NCBI GenBank assembly: GCA_004352715.1
Contig: SCFE01000005.1
Span: forward strand, 3,964,524 to 4,028,523
Source of the DNA: Hofstenia miamia
Lineage: Eukaryota; Xenacoelomorpha; Acoela
Direction: 5' to 3'
DNA length: 64,000 nt
This document shows, one piece after another, positions 12,682 through 24,964 of this stretch. Position 1 is the first letter of the stretch, and each line of letters begins with the position of its first letter. Below the pieces are notes generated by a model, which was given only the letters and a program-made list of their open reading frames with translations, ran no database searches and was not told the origin of the DNA. The position numbers were made by a program, and so were the translations under genes.

Positions 12682-13972
12682 CTTGTATTTCCCTCATTTT
12701 TATGTAAAAATCACTCTAGGATGCAAGACTCAAATAGACCAAAAACACTAAGAACATTTTAGGAACTTGGCTACCCTCATGCCTTATCTTTGTTAAGGGC
12801 CAGCAATTTACCAGAAATATGATGTAGTGTCACAAACATTTTTAATTGCTAATATTGAATTAAGTAACTGAAGTCAGATGAAAATGTGAAATTGTGTAAC
12901 TTTTTTTAGTGAAGAATATTTTGAAATATTTTTTCACATGGGTAAGGCGATAATTTTAAGAAAAAAATTTCAAAAAATTTAACCCTAGGGGAAAAAGTCG
13001 ATTTTTCAAATTTTTCGCTAAAATGATGCTAAATATGCTGTTATTACAGTTAAAAATGAGCTATTAAAGACAAGTCGTGCGTGAGGGCGATAGAAGTTCA
13101 AAATTCGATTTTGAAAAATTAACTCCTAGGGATAAATTACTATTTTTAGACTTTTAGGCCACATAAACACGTTTTCTGGTCCAAGATATTTTTACAGAAT
13201 TTGTTGGCTTTAAATATGGAAGTAGCTTAGATTTTCACTATCGAGTGATCTTACATTTGGTTTGTAATACTTCAATGATGAATTCAGGTCGAATCATGTA
13301 TGTTGTTTATTAAAGGAAACTTTTGTCAGTATGCTTTGAATGTTTGTTTACAATTATTGAACAAAATCAGTCTTTTATGAATAATTAGGCTTTCTTAGAG
13401 AGAAGATCTAATGAAATCTAATCTAAGGTAGTTTAGTTACAACCTAGCACTTATTCTAGAAAAAAAATTATGAATTTATGGGTGGTCTAACGCAGTCAAA
13501 TTAAAAAATAGTGAGAAAAGTGGGGTTTTTGGCCAAAATCGACCCAAAACACTAAAATTTGAGTTTTTGATTTTTAATCCTTATTCAACTGAACATCATT
13601 TATAGTCTGTGAAAGTTTCATCAAAACCCAAAAAGTCGATTTTCTAAACGAATTGCGCCTAATTATGTATTATTCAACAATAACTTATTACGATTCAAAT
13701 TTGGTTTCTTTCATTTACTATTCAGATAAAAAATGCCAAGAAATGCAACCTAGTTCTTACATTTTGACATTTGAGAATCAGTTAAGAATCACTGGTGGGT
13801 GAGATTTTTTTCTGGTTTACTAAAGATAATTTACAAATAACAGGCAGAAGTCAATTGCACAACTATAAACTTTTCGTTCACATTGAATGTGAATATCATG
13901 TACATTTTGGATGTTTGGAAGCTGATTTTGGATCATTAAAGAGCATTCCGCTTTTAAGTTTGTGAAAAATAA
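12682..13972. other. AT-rich DNA without genes
   Basis: No coding similarity. The phrase AAAAAGTCGATTTT occurs twice (about 12995 and 13630), suggesting old repeat material upstream of the transposon at 13973. Confidence 0.5.
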
Positions 13973-16478
13973 CACTGTGTAACAAAAATTTTTTTTTCTT
14001 GTTTCTGGAAAACAAACTTCAGTTTCTACTTTCATACATTCAAATGAACTGCAAAATACGTAACATTTTCTTGAAACTTTGGGTTAGCAAAAATATTTCA
14101 TATTTATGTTTTCAGCATTTTAGTAATTGTTTCTTCAGTTTTTGGTACTAATTTTTGTATGATTTTGCTAACAAACATTATGTTTAGGTTTATAATTTAA
14201 GTTCTCATCTATTGTTACTAGTAATCATAGAACGCATGTAATGTTTACTTTATTGATTCGAATTATTACCCCGCAGTTGTTGCGTGCAGTTAGATCTTTT
14301 CCAGTCCTACTATTTTTGTACTCTATGCTAGTAATCTACGTAACTTGTTCTATGACTGCTCATGGTTGTAAATATTCAGCTGACTGCTTTTGCTACGTGT
14401 GTGGAGAATTTCTTGCCAAGAAGGCTAAAAAACACTGTTTAAGCAACTGCATTCGCGCAGGAGAAGCTTATCATGCCTATTTTGGGATGCCAATTGGTGA
14501 CCAAGATAAACGATGGGCTCCACATGTCATCTGCGATTACTGTCATCGCACTCTTGAAGGTTGGTTCCGAGGAGAAAAAGAGCAATGCGTTTTGCTGTTC
14601 CTCGTATTTGGCGTGAGCCTTCAGATCACATAAATAATTGCTACTTCCAGCATGGCGGATCCAACAAAACGAAGAAAAGGAAAAAATGCTCCCCCAATTG
14701 TGTATGCAGACATTCCATCTTCTATTGTGGCTGTTCCTCATAATACCTTTGACCTGCCTGTACCACAACCACCCCCAAGGAATCAATCATGTCCAGAAGA
14801 GGAAAAATCTGATGACTCCAAAATGGAAGCAGGTGCACCATCTGTTACATGTCGTCAGTGCCGTAGGGGAATTGAAATGTGTCAATATTACCGAAATCAA
14901 GAAGACATGAATGACCTGATCAGAGAGATGTCTCTGACCAATACCGAGCTTTTAATATCAAGGCTAAAGCAATGGTACTTGCTTGACGACGGAGTCCGCA
15001 TCACATCCTTTACAGATGGTTTGTGTTTCTGTCATGACGTAACAGGACTTTTTGAAGCCATAGGCATTCCTTGCAATACCTCTGATTGGTGACTCTTTAT
15101 TGACAGCTCATCAAGGAGTCTCAAAGCTGTCTTGCTGCATAATACAAACAAGTGCTCTTCCATTCCTTTGGCTCATTCAGTGCACATGAAAGAGAATTAC
15201 GAGAACGTAAAAAGTCTACTAAGTGCTTTTAAGTACACCTAGTACAATTGGGAGGTCATTGGCGATTTCAAGATGGTGGCCTTTTTAATGGTACTCCAAG
15301 GTGGCTTCACTAAGTTACCTTGTTACCTCTGTCTGTGGGATAGCAGAAATACATCACTTCACTACAACAAGGTAGATTGGCCTCTTAGATCCAGTTATGA
15401 TATTGGGGCTCATAACGTAAACAATCACCATTAGTAGATCCCGAGAAGGTGCTTTTGCCCCCCTCTTTACATTAAACTGGGTCTTTTTAAGCAGTTTGTG
15501 AAGCAGTTAAACCCAGAGAGTGATGCATTCAAGCACATGCAAGAGTTGTTTCCGAAGTTGTTAGATGCAAAGGTTAAAGCCGGAATCTTTGTTGGCCCTC
15601 AAATAAAACAACTCATGAAGTCCCACAGTTTTTCTCAAAAGTTATCTGTAGGTAAGAGGAGAGCTTGGACAAGCTTTGTTGCGGTAGTTGAAGGATTTCT
15701 GGGAAACCAGAAAGCAGAAAACTTCAAAGAAATTTTGTTGGAACTTGTTGATCCATATGAAAAGATGGGCTGCAGGATGTCACTAAAGCTCTACGTATTG
15801 CACTTTCATGTAGATGAGTTTAAAGATAACATGGGTGACTATTCGGAAGAGCAAGGTGAACGGTTTCACCAAGATGTAAAATCATTTGAGGAGCGCTATA
15901 AAGGACAGTATAGTGAAAGCATGATGGGGACTACATTTGGAATCTCGTGTGAGAAAATGAACTGACTTACTATCGACAATCACGAAAGACAACTTCATTT
16001 TAAGTTTGTTGCTTTCTGATGTACTGTGTGACTGAACTGAATTGTTTTTTTGGATTAAGTGAATCTTGATCTTTTTTACAAGTACCGTAGCATCAAACAA
16101 CATTGACAGTTTTTTAAAATTTCTAGGTTTAGGCTGGCCTGTGGCTCCCCCCCTCAACTTACATGCCGAATCTGGTTCTGTGTAACCAAATTTTTAGGAA
16201 AAGTGTGAAATTGCTTTATTAATATAGTTTACTAAAAATTGAAACCAAGAACACAGTTTCATTGATTTAACAGAAATTCTGTTGTTTAGATTCAGCTTTT
16301 GAAGAAGATGCTACAAATCACATTTAAAATTAGCCAAAATTCAAAAAATCTAACAAACTTATCTAGTTAATTCAGAACCGACGTCTGAACTTCGTCAGTA
16401 CTCATTTCTGTCTGTGCACACACTAAGTTGACAGAAAAAAGGGTTTTAAGTCGTGGACAAATTTTGTGTTACACGGTG
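13973..16478 (+). mobile_element. complete but decayed CACTA/CMC-like DNA transposon
   Basis: The left end reads CACTGTGTAACAAAAAT. The right end, reverse-complemented, reads CACCGTGTAACACAAAAT. They match apart from one substitution and a one-base gap. Each end is flanked by TAA (13970-13972 and 16479-16481), consistent with a 3-bp target-site duplication. CAC...GTG termini with a short duplication are the signature of the CMC superfamily (CACTA/EnSpm, Mirage, Chapaev). The interior carries the transposase-like pseudogene listed separately. Superfamily assignment is inference from the termini plus the D-D-E arrangement. PIF/Harbinger, which also makes 3-bp duplications, is the main alternative. 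Confidence 0.6.
14345..15965 (+). pseudogene. transposase-like zinc-finger protein, degenerate
   Basis: A coding region spread over three frames. The N-terminus (about 14345-14578) has a Cys-rich module with CFCYVCGEF, GDQDKRWAPH and CDYCHRTLEGWFRG, probably a zinc-binding DNA-recognition domain. After a frameshift near 14580 comes FAVPRIWREPSDH. After another near 14648 the frame runs 14652-15965. That frame is interrupted by TGA at 15090, TAG at 15240 and a pair of compensating shifts around 15430-15465. Candidate catalytic residues are Asp in FIDSS (15102-15104), Asp in IGDFKMV (15264-15266), a CYLC pair (15321-15332) and Glu in QGERFHQD (15858-15860): a D-D-C2C-E arrangement. I recognise the sequence as a family repeated in many unannotated invertebrate proteins but cannot name it. 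It lies inside terminal inverted repeats, supporting a transposase role. This copy is dead. Confidence 0.7.
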
Positions 16479-17068
16479 TAATTAAATTCGGTTTTTTTTT
16501 AAATTAGTTCAGTCGCAGAGGTTGTGGCTCATCCACGAATAATGTTTGTTATTGTTTTTGTATATGGTTTTCTTATCAGTTACCGTTTATTAATGATCGA
16601 CAGTTTATTTCTGTCAAATTAATTAATTGTTTTCAACAGATCCCTTCTGAGTAAACACCAATGACGGAACGTTGTTGACAGTGGTTTCATTTGCAATGTA
16701 ATTGCAACCTTTGATGATCATTACTACGAATATTATCCAGGCGAGCATGTCATGGATAAAGAGTCATATGATGCACAGAATTCTTCACTCGTGTGAGTTA
16801 CAGTTATTTATATTGCAATGTGTGCAAGGGATATAGAATTGTCATTCAATAACAACATCAAATATTTATATATATATTTAATTTGTCTAAGATTATTTAG
16901 CATTTGTCTTAGTATTCAAACAGGTAAACAGGAAGATCTCTGTTCCGCTATCAGAACAAGATTTGTCACCAGAGGTGTCAAACATATCCATATGTATATA
17001 TACATGTATATATATATATATGTATATATACATGTATTTTTATATATATATATATATATATACAAAAA

Positions 17069-17107
<39 letters not shown>

Positions 17108-17527
17108 CAACCTTTCACCCTAGAAAGAATGTAATGCCCTTCTAATATGCTTAAATTCGTAACAAAAATAGGCTGATTGAATAGGTAAAATCATGGCCAA
17201 CAACTACTAAGACAACACTGACTATATTTATAGTTTTCAATGCTAAAGAGAACATACACAAATAATGTTCACTGTGAAAATGGTCTCCTAAGGCTTCGTT
17301 TACAATGTTTTCCCTTTTTACTTCCCCTTATGTAAAGGAAAATTTATCGTGTAAACGCAAATTAAGAATCCCTTATGGGTTTTTGTATCTTAATAAGAAG
17401 TAAACCAATGGCTGTAACTACCCATTTAACAAAAACCTTTAAATTGACATAGCATATACAAGAAAGCTGCAGGGGAAAACCGTGCAGGCGCAACTGATAT
17501 TTAGTTAATCTGATAAATAAGACAAAG
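16479..17527. other. AT-rich DNA with a TA microsatellite
   Basis: No gene recognised. It includes an (AT)n-rich microsatellite at about 16980-17108 interspersed with ATACATGT units. Confidence 0.6.
16980..17108. repeat. TA-type microsatellite
   Basis: About 130 bp of TA repeats with embedded TATACATGTA units and a short A run. The frames across it are simple-repeat artefacts. Confidence 0.9.
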
Positions 17528-17791
17528 CAGTGGTGCGTTTGGATTTTTAAAACGGGGGGCTGACACCCATTTTTACAGAAAAAAATTCCAAAAAAAAATT
17601 TTTTTTGAACAAAAGTAAGCTTACACAAAATGTAATCATCTGTTTTTAGTAGCAAATCGATTGCTAGCATCTTGAATTAAAGTGAACAGATTTTAATTGT
17701 GAGGAGAAGAAAAAAGTTGTCTTAAGTGTTCGCAGCTGACACCAAAAGTGGGGGGGGGCAGTGGTCCCCCTGCCCCCTAAACGCCCCACTA
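17528..17791. mobile_element. hAT-type MITE, 264 bp
   Basis: The left end is CAGTGGTGCGTTTGG; the right end read inward is TAGTGGGGCGTTTAGG. Flanking 8-mers are AGACAAAG (17520-17527) and AGACAAAA (17792-17799), 7 of 8 identical, as expected of an 8-bp hAT duplication. Both subterminal regions carry G-rich runs next to GCTGACACC. No coding capacity. It must have been mobilised by a hAT transposase elsewhere. Confidence 0.75.
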
Positions 17792-17869
17792 AGACAAAAT
17801 CATAAGTGAAAACATATCGTGTAAATGGGGCTTAAGTCTTTCCAATCAAACAGAATTATCACTTCGTAG

Positions 17870-17891
17870 ATTCATATATATATATTATATA

Positions 17892-17932
<41 letters not shown>

Positions 17933-17938
17933 GATGCN
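17870..17938. repeat. (AT)n microsatellite ending at an N join
   Basis: About 60 bp of TA repeats end in TATGATGC followed by N at 17938. The contig on the far side of the next N (18757) begins with the same TATGATGC, so the two outer contigs may actually abut. Confidence 0.8.
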
Positions 17939-18072
17939 TCATTTCCATATTCAGATATAGTTTCAGTTCATTAAAGCCACTGATTATATTTTTTTAATTG
18001 TGAAATCTTTAACAATATTTTTTAATTTCAGATAATGGTTTGGAATTATTACATTTAAAAGAAAAATAAAGC

Positions 18073-18360
18073 CAACTATTCAAATGGCAGCAGTGTAAAA
18101 TTGGTCTTAGTCTTAGAAAAGCTGCAGCAACTCATGGTGTCCCTTATCGTACGCTGGCTCGTTATGTTAAAAAAACTTCAATTGAAAAAATTGGTTATAT
18201 TCGTCCAGGCAAGTTAGCAACGATAAAAATTGGGAATGACATAAAAGAATATGCGTTGAAAGCTTCAAACATATTCCATTGAATAACATTATCAGATTTG
18301 TGGAAGTTAGCATACCAAGTGGCTATAACAAATACGATAGAGAAAATGACGTTCATCCTT
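18073..18360 (+). pseudogene. pogo/Tigger-like transposase fragment (Psq HTH)
   Basis: In one frame the sequence reads FKWQQCKIGLSLRKAAATHG followed by VPYRTLARYVKK, the helix-turn-helix Psq domain that opens pogo/Tigger/Jerky-like transposases (compare the SLRKAA...GVP..TL pattern). The frame continues IKEYALKASNIFH, a TGA at 18280-18282, then ITLSDLWKLAYQVAITN, matching the second helical block (LT..D.RKLAYQ.A) of the same proteins. Similarity then fades before the CENPB-type HTH is complete, and the DDE domain is absent. It sits on a contig bounded by N at 17938 and 18757. The in-frame stop and truncation mean it is not functional. A domesticated pogo-derived exon is less likely because of the stop. 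Confidence 0.7.
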
Positions 18361-18756
18361 TTTTATTCATTGATTTTTTTGCATGATGGCATTCATGATT
18401 ACTTTTCAATATCAATGTTTTGGTTAAATTTTTATCGTGATATACATATTAGATTTATTGCATGCAATTTTATATTTTATGATGTAGATTGTGTAATGAA
18501 ATAACCATGGTTGGCTTGGGTGTGCCAACATGCCCCAACCACAGAAACTTCAAATCAAATTTGACATTAGAATGATTTTTACTAGGGAAGCTCTAATGCG
18601 TTTCGTGTGAAAGGCAATATACACTATGCACATAAAAAATTTCAAGACTTTATTGTGAGTCATAAACTCAGAAAATGTCAAAATGTGTGTTTTTTGCTAA
18701 CAAGCCCTATCCTCCTCTACGGGTTTTGGATACAAAAATTTGAAATATCTACAAGG

Positions 18757-18757
18757 N
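18757..18757. other. single-N contig join
   Basis: The right flank starts TATGATGC, identical to the eight bases before the N at 17938. This suggests the 17939-18756 contig was inserted into a junction that may be continuous on at least one haplotype, or was misplaced. Confidence 0.6.
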
Positions 18758-20453
18758 TATGATGCAGAATATTATTTTATCTGTTTGCAGTAAACGGTTG
18801 GCTTCTATACAGAAAAAGTGTCAGAAAATTAGGAATCCACAAAAACAGTGGAATTTCAAGCCACATACAGACAGAGTAGACCGCCAAATTCCCAAGTTGA
18901 CTTAGAGGCGAAAGTCCGCCTGGAGTACATCTCCAATTATCCAAAAAGTATTAGCACACCATATCACTACAAAAATGTATACGACTTTTACCTACCGCAT
19001 AAATTGCCATGTTTACCTTGCATAAATTCAGATTCATATAATGTTTGTAAAGCTTTACACGCAATTTGCTGTTTGCAAATATCTTTTTGGAAATTCATTA
19101 TTGTTTATGAATATTTAATAAATATATGATACACATTATGTATCATATATCTACACTATCTTTCATATTGCTCCTTCAAAAGTTTAATATTTTGTTAAAA
19201 AATTAAATAGTTGCTATATTGCAACAATTTATTTTATGATTTACAAATGTAACATTTAAAGCTACCCGCTATTACCATAAAGCATCCGCATTTTTTTCAT
19301 CACGCAACCCGCATGTAATGACTTCATTCCCCATATTTTCAATTTAAATTTTTCAGACTGATTTTAATAAATTTCATTCATTGCTTTTCAATTTACAAAA
19401 TTTTCACGGGTTCAATGGTCCACCGTGCCGGTGAAGCGGCTATAACAATTTCAAAAACATGTTATAAATATCTTACACTAAACAAATTAATCGTATGCAA
19501 ATGTATGTAATGCGTTTTAAAGTTTTGTTTCATGGTTGCAATCAAATGGTAATACCACATTGCTTTGAACAGCATAAATGGCCCCCGCGTTAAATTTAAA
19601 TAGAAATGCAACTCTTAACAAGAAACAAAGAAAACATACAAATGTTAAAAAAATATTTGATCCTATGTGTTGTGCTTATTTACATACTTTATGAAACATT
19701 TCTTCTTATCATATGTAAGTATGTATGAATTTTTTAGAAAATATGGGGTAAGGTGGTAAATTATCAGTTCATACCTACGAATAATTTTTTTCTGGATGTC
19801 AGAAAATATTTACAATGTATTTATTTCTAAAAAAAACAATCTATATATATATTTATTGAGTATAAGTTTATAGAAACTTTAAAACTTTGCACCTAGCTTA
19901 AACCTAATAATTTTCATATATTGTTCTTGTTAAAAGAGAATATGAAGTAGAAAGTACAGTCCTAAATCTTGAGTCACCATTCTAGAGAAAGTATTTTGTC
20001 GTAATTAACGTTATAATTGATTTTTAGCTTTGTTCGTGAAATTAAATTTCACTATTTAATTAATGTCGCCATAGTAATATACATGCTTTGGGTTATATTA
20101 AATATTTTGGATTATGTTATTACAACATCATTCCGCTCCTTGTAGTTTATGATAACATCGCATGACATTCATTGCTAAGTTTAGTTGTGTATTTTGTATG
20201 CAATGATTTATCTGGATTACTACTTTAGAAGCCTCATAAACGATAATGAGTATTTACTCTGACGCTCGTTCTATTACTAAAGTAAAGATGATTATCAACC
20301 GTTAGCTGTTATAATTTATTGCTACTAACTGTTATTACAAGCATTTATTAAAAAGCTGTGCTATATACTGTATAATAATTGTAAGAATGAATTTCTCTTT
20401 GTTATCCCTAACTTGGCCGGGGCGCTTCTTCAGCATCCCCAGGGTCTCCTAGG
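18758..20453. other. AT-rich DNA, no gene recognised
   Basis: It contains an open frame at 18848-19129 (93 codons, no recognised domain), followed directly by a perfect 12-bp inverted repeat with a 5-base loop (19122-19150, ATATATGATACA / TGTATCATATAT). Otherwise featureless. Confidence 0.5.
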
Positions 20454-21135
20454 TAACACGACCGGGAAAATCATATACTAGCCTCTCTATGAGGAGGCCA
20501 ATGCAGTATATGTATTAACATAGAGCTTAGCTTTCAGAACAATGCTTGACCAACTTTTGACGTAGAATCAAATAGAACAATTCCTGAAAATTTCTGTTGC
20601 ATAGTTTTTGCGCTATGGACTATGGACCACTATTTTACCGAATTTTCGCAAAAAATGCATATGTCAGTTACGTATCCCTAATTTTTTTAAAAAACTGCCA
20701 AAAAGATAACAAACTCATAGAGTTTGGTCGATTGCTCTCAGAATGGTTTAAAAATTTGGAAGCATTGGATAATTTTTATGATTTTAAATTAAACATAGGA
20801 TTTTGCATATATTAAGAAAATTGTTCTTTCACCCAATTTCACAATAAGTTCTTGGAATATCAACTCTAAAATTGGTTGTCACCAATAACATTTAAAACGT
20901 TTCAAGACAATAGTGAAATCAAATCGACTAGTTCATAACATTTAGCATTAAATTGTTTTAGTCTACGTTACAGAATTTTTCCAGAGTTGTTTTAATCAAC
21001 TCTACATTAAAAGTTGGCTAAGTACTGTGCTGAAAGCCAAAGTCTATAGTAACCAGTTCCTGATGAAGGAGTCGAAATGTATATTCTGCATTGGCCTCCT
21101 CATTTCAAGGCCAGCCTGAAAATGCTCGGTTGTAT
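20454..21135. mobile_element. fold-back element with long inverted arms
   Basis: The left arm (about 20454-20606) and the reverse complement of the right arm (about 20961-21135) align over roughly 150-170 bp. The best block is GAGGAGGCCAATGCAG(T/A)ATAT, exact but for one base. Further matched blocks are GCTTTCAG(A/C)ACA, CCAACTTTT and AACAA(T/C)TC. The spacer of about 350 bp holds a chance frame at 20597-20815 and nothing recognisable. This looks like a MITE or fold-back transposon. I could not define clean ends or a target duplication, so the superfamily is open. Confidence 0.7.
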
Positions 21136-24100
21136 TATATAGTAGTCCCCTTGAGAAATAATGTTATATCTATTATTTGAAAGAGGATTTGGCCCTAATT
21201 TTTTTCACTCTTCTTAAAAATATTTAGAAATGCAATACATTAAAAGTGGTATTAATTTTATGATAATTTTTCTAGATATATTCAATTTATTCCATAAAAC
21301 CAATATTTTATTAATTTAGAAATAGATAAATTGTTCCCAAATGTTTATTTATGTATCACATAACAATTAAGTATAAACGGGATATTTTTGCACTTAGCCG
21401 CATGTTAGCGCAATTCTGTTATGGGAACACGATTTTCAAAACTGTTGATACTAGAGTCAATTTCTGACGTCAGAGCACCAGAATATCGAGTGTTTTGTTC
21501 TTTTAATATTCAGCCATATCGAAGACGTCTGAATTATTTACATAATTTATCAGGACGCACCACTCTGTTTCACTGTATGTTTTAGAGGCTGATCATTATA
21601 ATATTTGTGTAGCAAATTTTTGAGATTTTAATAAATTATAATAGAATTTCAATTTGAAATACTAATATATTGAAAATTTATTGCTATAAAGTGTCAAAAT
21701 AAAACATAAGTTGCCACAATTTTTTAGCATAAAACAGATAATCCAGTACATATAATTGAAAAGTAATCAATTGGAAGATTCTGAAGACGAGTGGCAATGT
21801 GAGAGGTTATGTAAATAATTCAGACGTCCTTGGCCATGTGTAAGCTGTAGTCCTGCCCATTTTCACTGCTGGTGCTCCCAGTGCCGCCTCCCCCATTTTA
21901 TGAGTTAAATAAGCCAAAACACCCGAGATAGGTTTAAGAAGATCCTTTTCTTGAAAAACCAAGTGGAAATGAAAGTAAAGTTGATTGGTTTGTAATTGAT
22001 TCCTGAGATAGCTTAGCACCACTACTATTCGTAGTAAGTAAAGTAGTAAGTAAAGAAAATATAAGTTGTGGCAGAGTTTCCGCGCTGTCTAGAAATCTGG
22101 AATGGACTTGAATTGTCTAGAATTTTAACAAAGTTGTTGCTTGGAACTGCTTGGAAATTATATTTTATTATGTCGAATTTAATGTCTTGCTTACATGTGT
22201 AGTTTCTCGTGATTCGATTCACTAATATTCTCCAATGTTAGCGGGATGCAAATGAAAATATCTTTTGAAAAGCACTACATTCCAAATTTTGATCGATATT
22301 CATATGTTCATGTTCTGAAAGAAGTGCATGGAAAGACTTCTTGTAATCATTGTCTCATTGAGTTCCTGGAATTGTTTTTAAGTTCGGCCTTTAATTACAT
22401 ATTAAGTCGTATTTTCTTGAGCTTATGATATTTGCAAAGAAAACTCTTAAAAAAGTGTTGTCCCTTTGCATTGTTGACTATTTCCGTTTTATAGTGTAAC
22501 ACGCACTCTTGACGAGTGGTAATTTAAGGATCATTGTGAATCGAATGTTCATCATAATAGAATGACGTCATATTTACAAAATCACGAATTCTATAAAATA
22601 GCGAGTGGCTATAAATATATAGGATACGTAAATTTAATATTTGACTTTCACAGATGTTTGGGCAAGTTTTACTGATCATTACAATGTACACATTTTCCTT
22701 GGACATTGTGAGCATACCTACAGTAAATTTACTTGCAGTCATGACCCGAGTCAACTTCGCTGGCTTACAGACGTTTATCAGTTTCGTCCGGGTTACTTGC
22801 TGCTGTGCTTACTACGCAAATTCTAAAACCCGGCGGCGTATCTTCAATTTTTTCATTAGAGTGGCTATAGAAATCTTTTCAAATTTCAAGGTTCAATTAC
22901 GGATAGGTACTTAAAAGATCCTGCTATGGAACCCTCAGATATCACCACTCTGCAGAAGTTGAAGTGAAGTATTAATTATGATAGCAATTCCTCCACATGC
23001 TTGGGAGCCTGAGGCTAGGTATGTATAAGTTCTTGTAAGTTGTTCATTGCGAGTGAAAAGGGGCTATGGTTAGTTCATCCAGAAATTTTGTTAATTACAG
23101 AGACTTAATAGAGAAAGGAAGATTTCCTATACGTGTGATACAATCGCTGTGGTAACAGCGTCATATAATTTGATCGAACTCTGAAAATATGACGATTACG
23201 TGCAGATCATAAATTGTTATTTCGTATTATTAATCTAAGTACTCATCGATTCTACTTCAAGATGTTGCTGAAAATCTACATCACAGCGGCATCACATCTC
23301 AGTTTATCTAGCTGATGGTTTCAAAAGTTGTTCTTTATTGTGATAATGAATTCAATTGTCATCTGGTTTCATTGCAATGGAATTGAGTTTGATTCAAAGC
23401 AGCAAGTGAAGCAAATGAATCAGCAATTAATATATTAGTTTTTATTCGATTAATTTAGAAGTCACTTCCTTTCATGAAGCTTTTACTCAAAATTTTATCC
23501 CAATCCTTTTTGAATTGAGTTTTAACCGATTGGCGACTGTTTCAAATGATAAACCGTTTCTCCACACTTCCAAAGAAGTTTCTCTAAGCCCATTGGCAAA
23601 TTTTCAGATCGTTAGGCATGAGGAAGTCTATTGCTTTAATGCATTGTTGAATGTTTCTAAGTAAGCATTTTGCTGTGGCGGTGGCTGAAGTTGTTGAAAA
23701 GATTAAAAATTTTTCTTTGAAAATTTCATACGTTCATGTATTTATAAGGTTTTGGGCCAATGGAATTTGACTCTTTCTTGATATGTGCAAAGATATCGCA
23801 AAGCCATCGAGGCGTGTCCTAAACAAAGTCAAAGGTCGTGCAAATTTTTCAAAAACCCCCAAGCTGTTTAAGTTAAATTGCTTTATTCTCACACATCTCG
23901 TATTAGGTTTGTTACATGTGAGATTCATGAAAAACATATAAAGTATAGTTACGTTTTTTGAAAATCTGCATACTGTGAGTTCATTATTATCAAGCGTTTC
24001 ATTTTAAATGAATGACGCACAAATGATGCAGTTGCCTCACTTCTACATTTTTCCTATATGATTTTTTTGTTGTGGAATTGTGGAAGGTTTTAATTAATAA

Positions 24101-24918
24101 TTGGTGGGAGAGTGGTTTATTTTTCTCTAGACGCTGGTTGTGTCTGCTATGATGAATTTTGGAGTTGATATTTTATTTGGTGTTTGATTGATTAATCAAT
24201 ACCTAGCAATTAGGTTAATGGACATTGATCGAGGAGCTCTTGGCCAATCAATACGATTGTTTGGGTAAATATATACCTCTCTATTGATGGAAGTGTGAAA
24301 TTGATTTTAGGAATTCTATCACTTTAAAGCAAAATAAATTAACCAATCTACATTTGACGCTAGACTTATCCAAACAACTATTCCCGCGACGAAATTTGAG
24401 AAATACAGTCGTATTCGAGGCATGCTCTCTGAAACTTTTAAATTTGACGCCTCTGCCTTCATGATTTATTTCTTGAAATGTCATTTTAGATTTATGTATT
24501 TAAAATTTATAAAATACAAAAACTATTTTGGTTTTATGAAATACATTTTTAAAATATTAGAAATATGTATCAGCAAATAAAATAATTTTGCAAAAATACG
24601 ACATTGTTTTATGCAGTGTTTAATCATTTCCAACTTATGACGGTGATGTCGCTGTATTTCATATTATAAGTTACACGTTGTATCCCTAAATTTGTTCTTT
24701 ATAAATATAGTTGCAGAAACTATTGAAGTACCAGGCGTGCAGCCACAAATTTATTTCGGTACGGGCACAAAATAGAAAACACATCGTTTCATTTTTTCAT
24801 TTTTACGAGTCCTTGGCCTGCCAAGAATCTGCACTGGAAATTACTTTTGTACAAGACGATGTATTGAAACATTTCAATTATGTTTTATATATTTTTTGTA
24901 GTGCTGTCATGTGAAGTT

Positions 24919-24919
<1 letters not shown>
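21136..24919. other. AT-rich DNA, no gene recognised
   Basis: Several frames of 60-86 codons occur (for example 22654-22914 and 21807-22022) but none shows a domain, conserved motif or splice context. Confidence 0.5.

Positions 24920-24964
<45 letters not shown>
24920..24964. repeat. (TAA)n microsatellite, target of a LINE
   Basis: About 15 perfect TAA units directly abut the 5' truncation point of the LINE fragment. A short ATAATAATA tract follows the LINE's 3' end at 25651. Confidence 0.95.
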
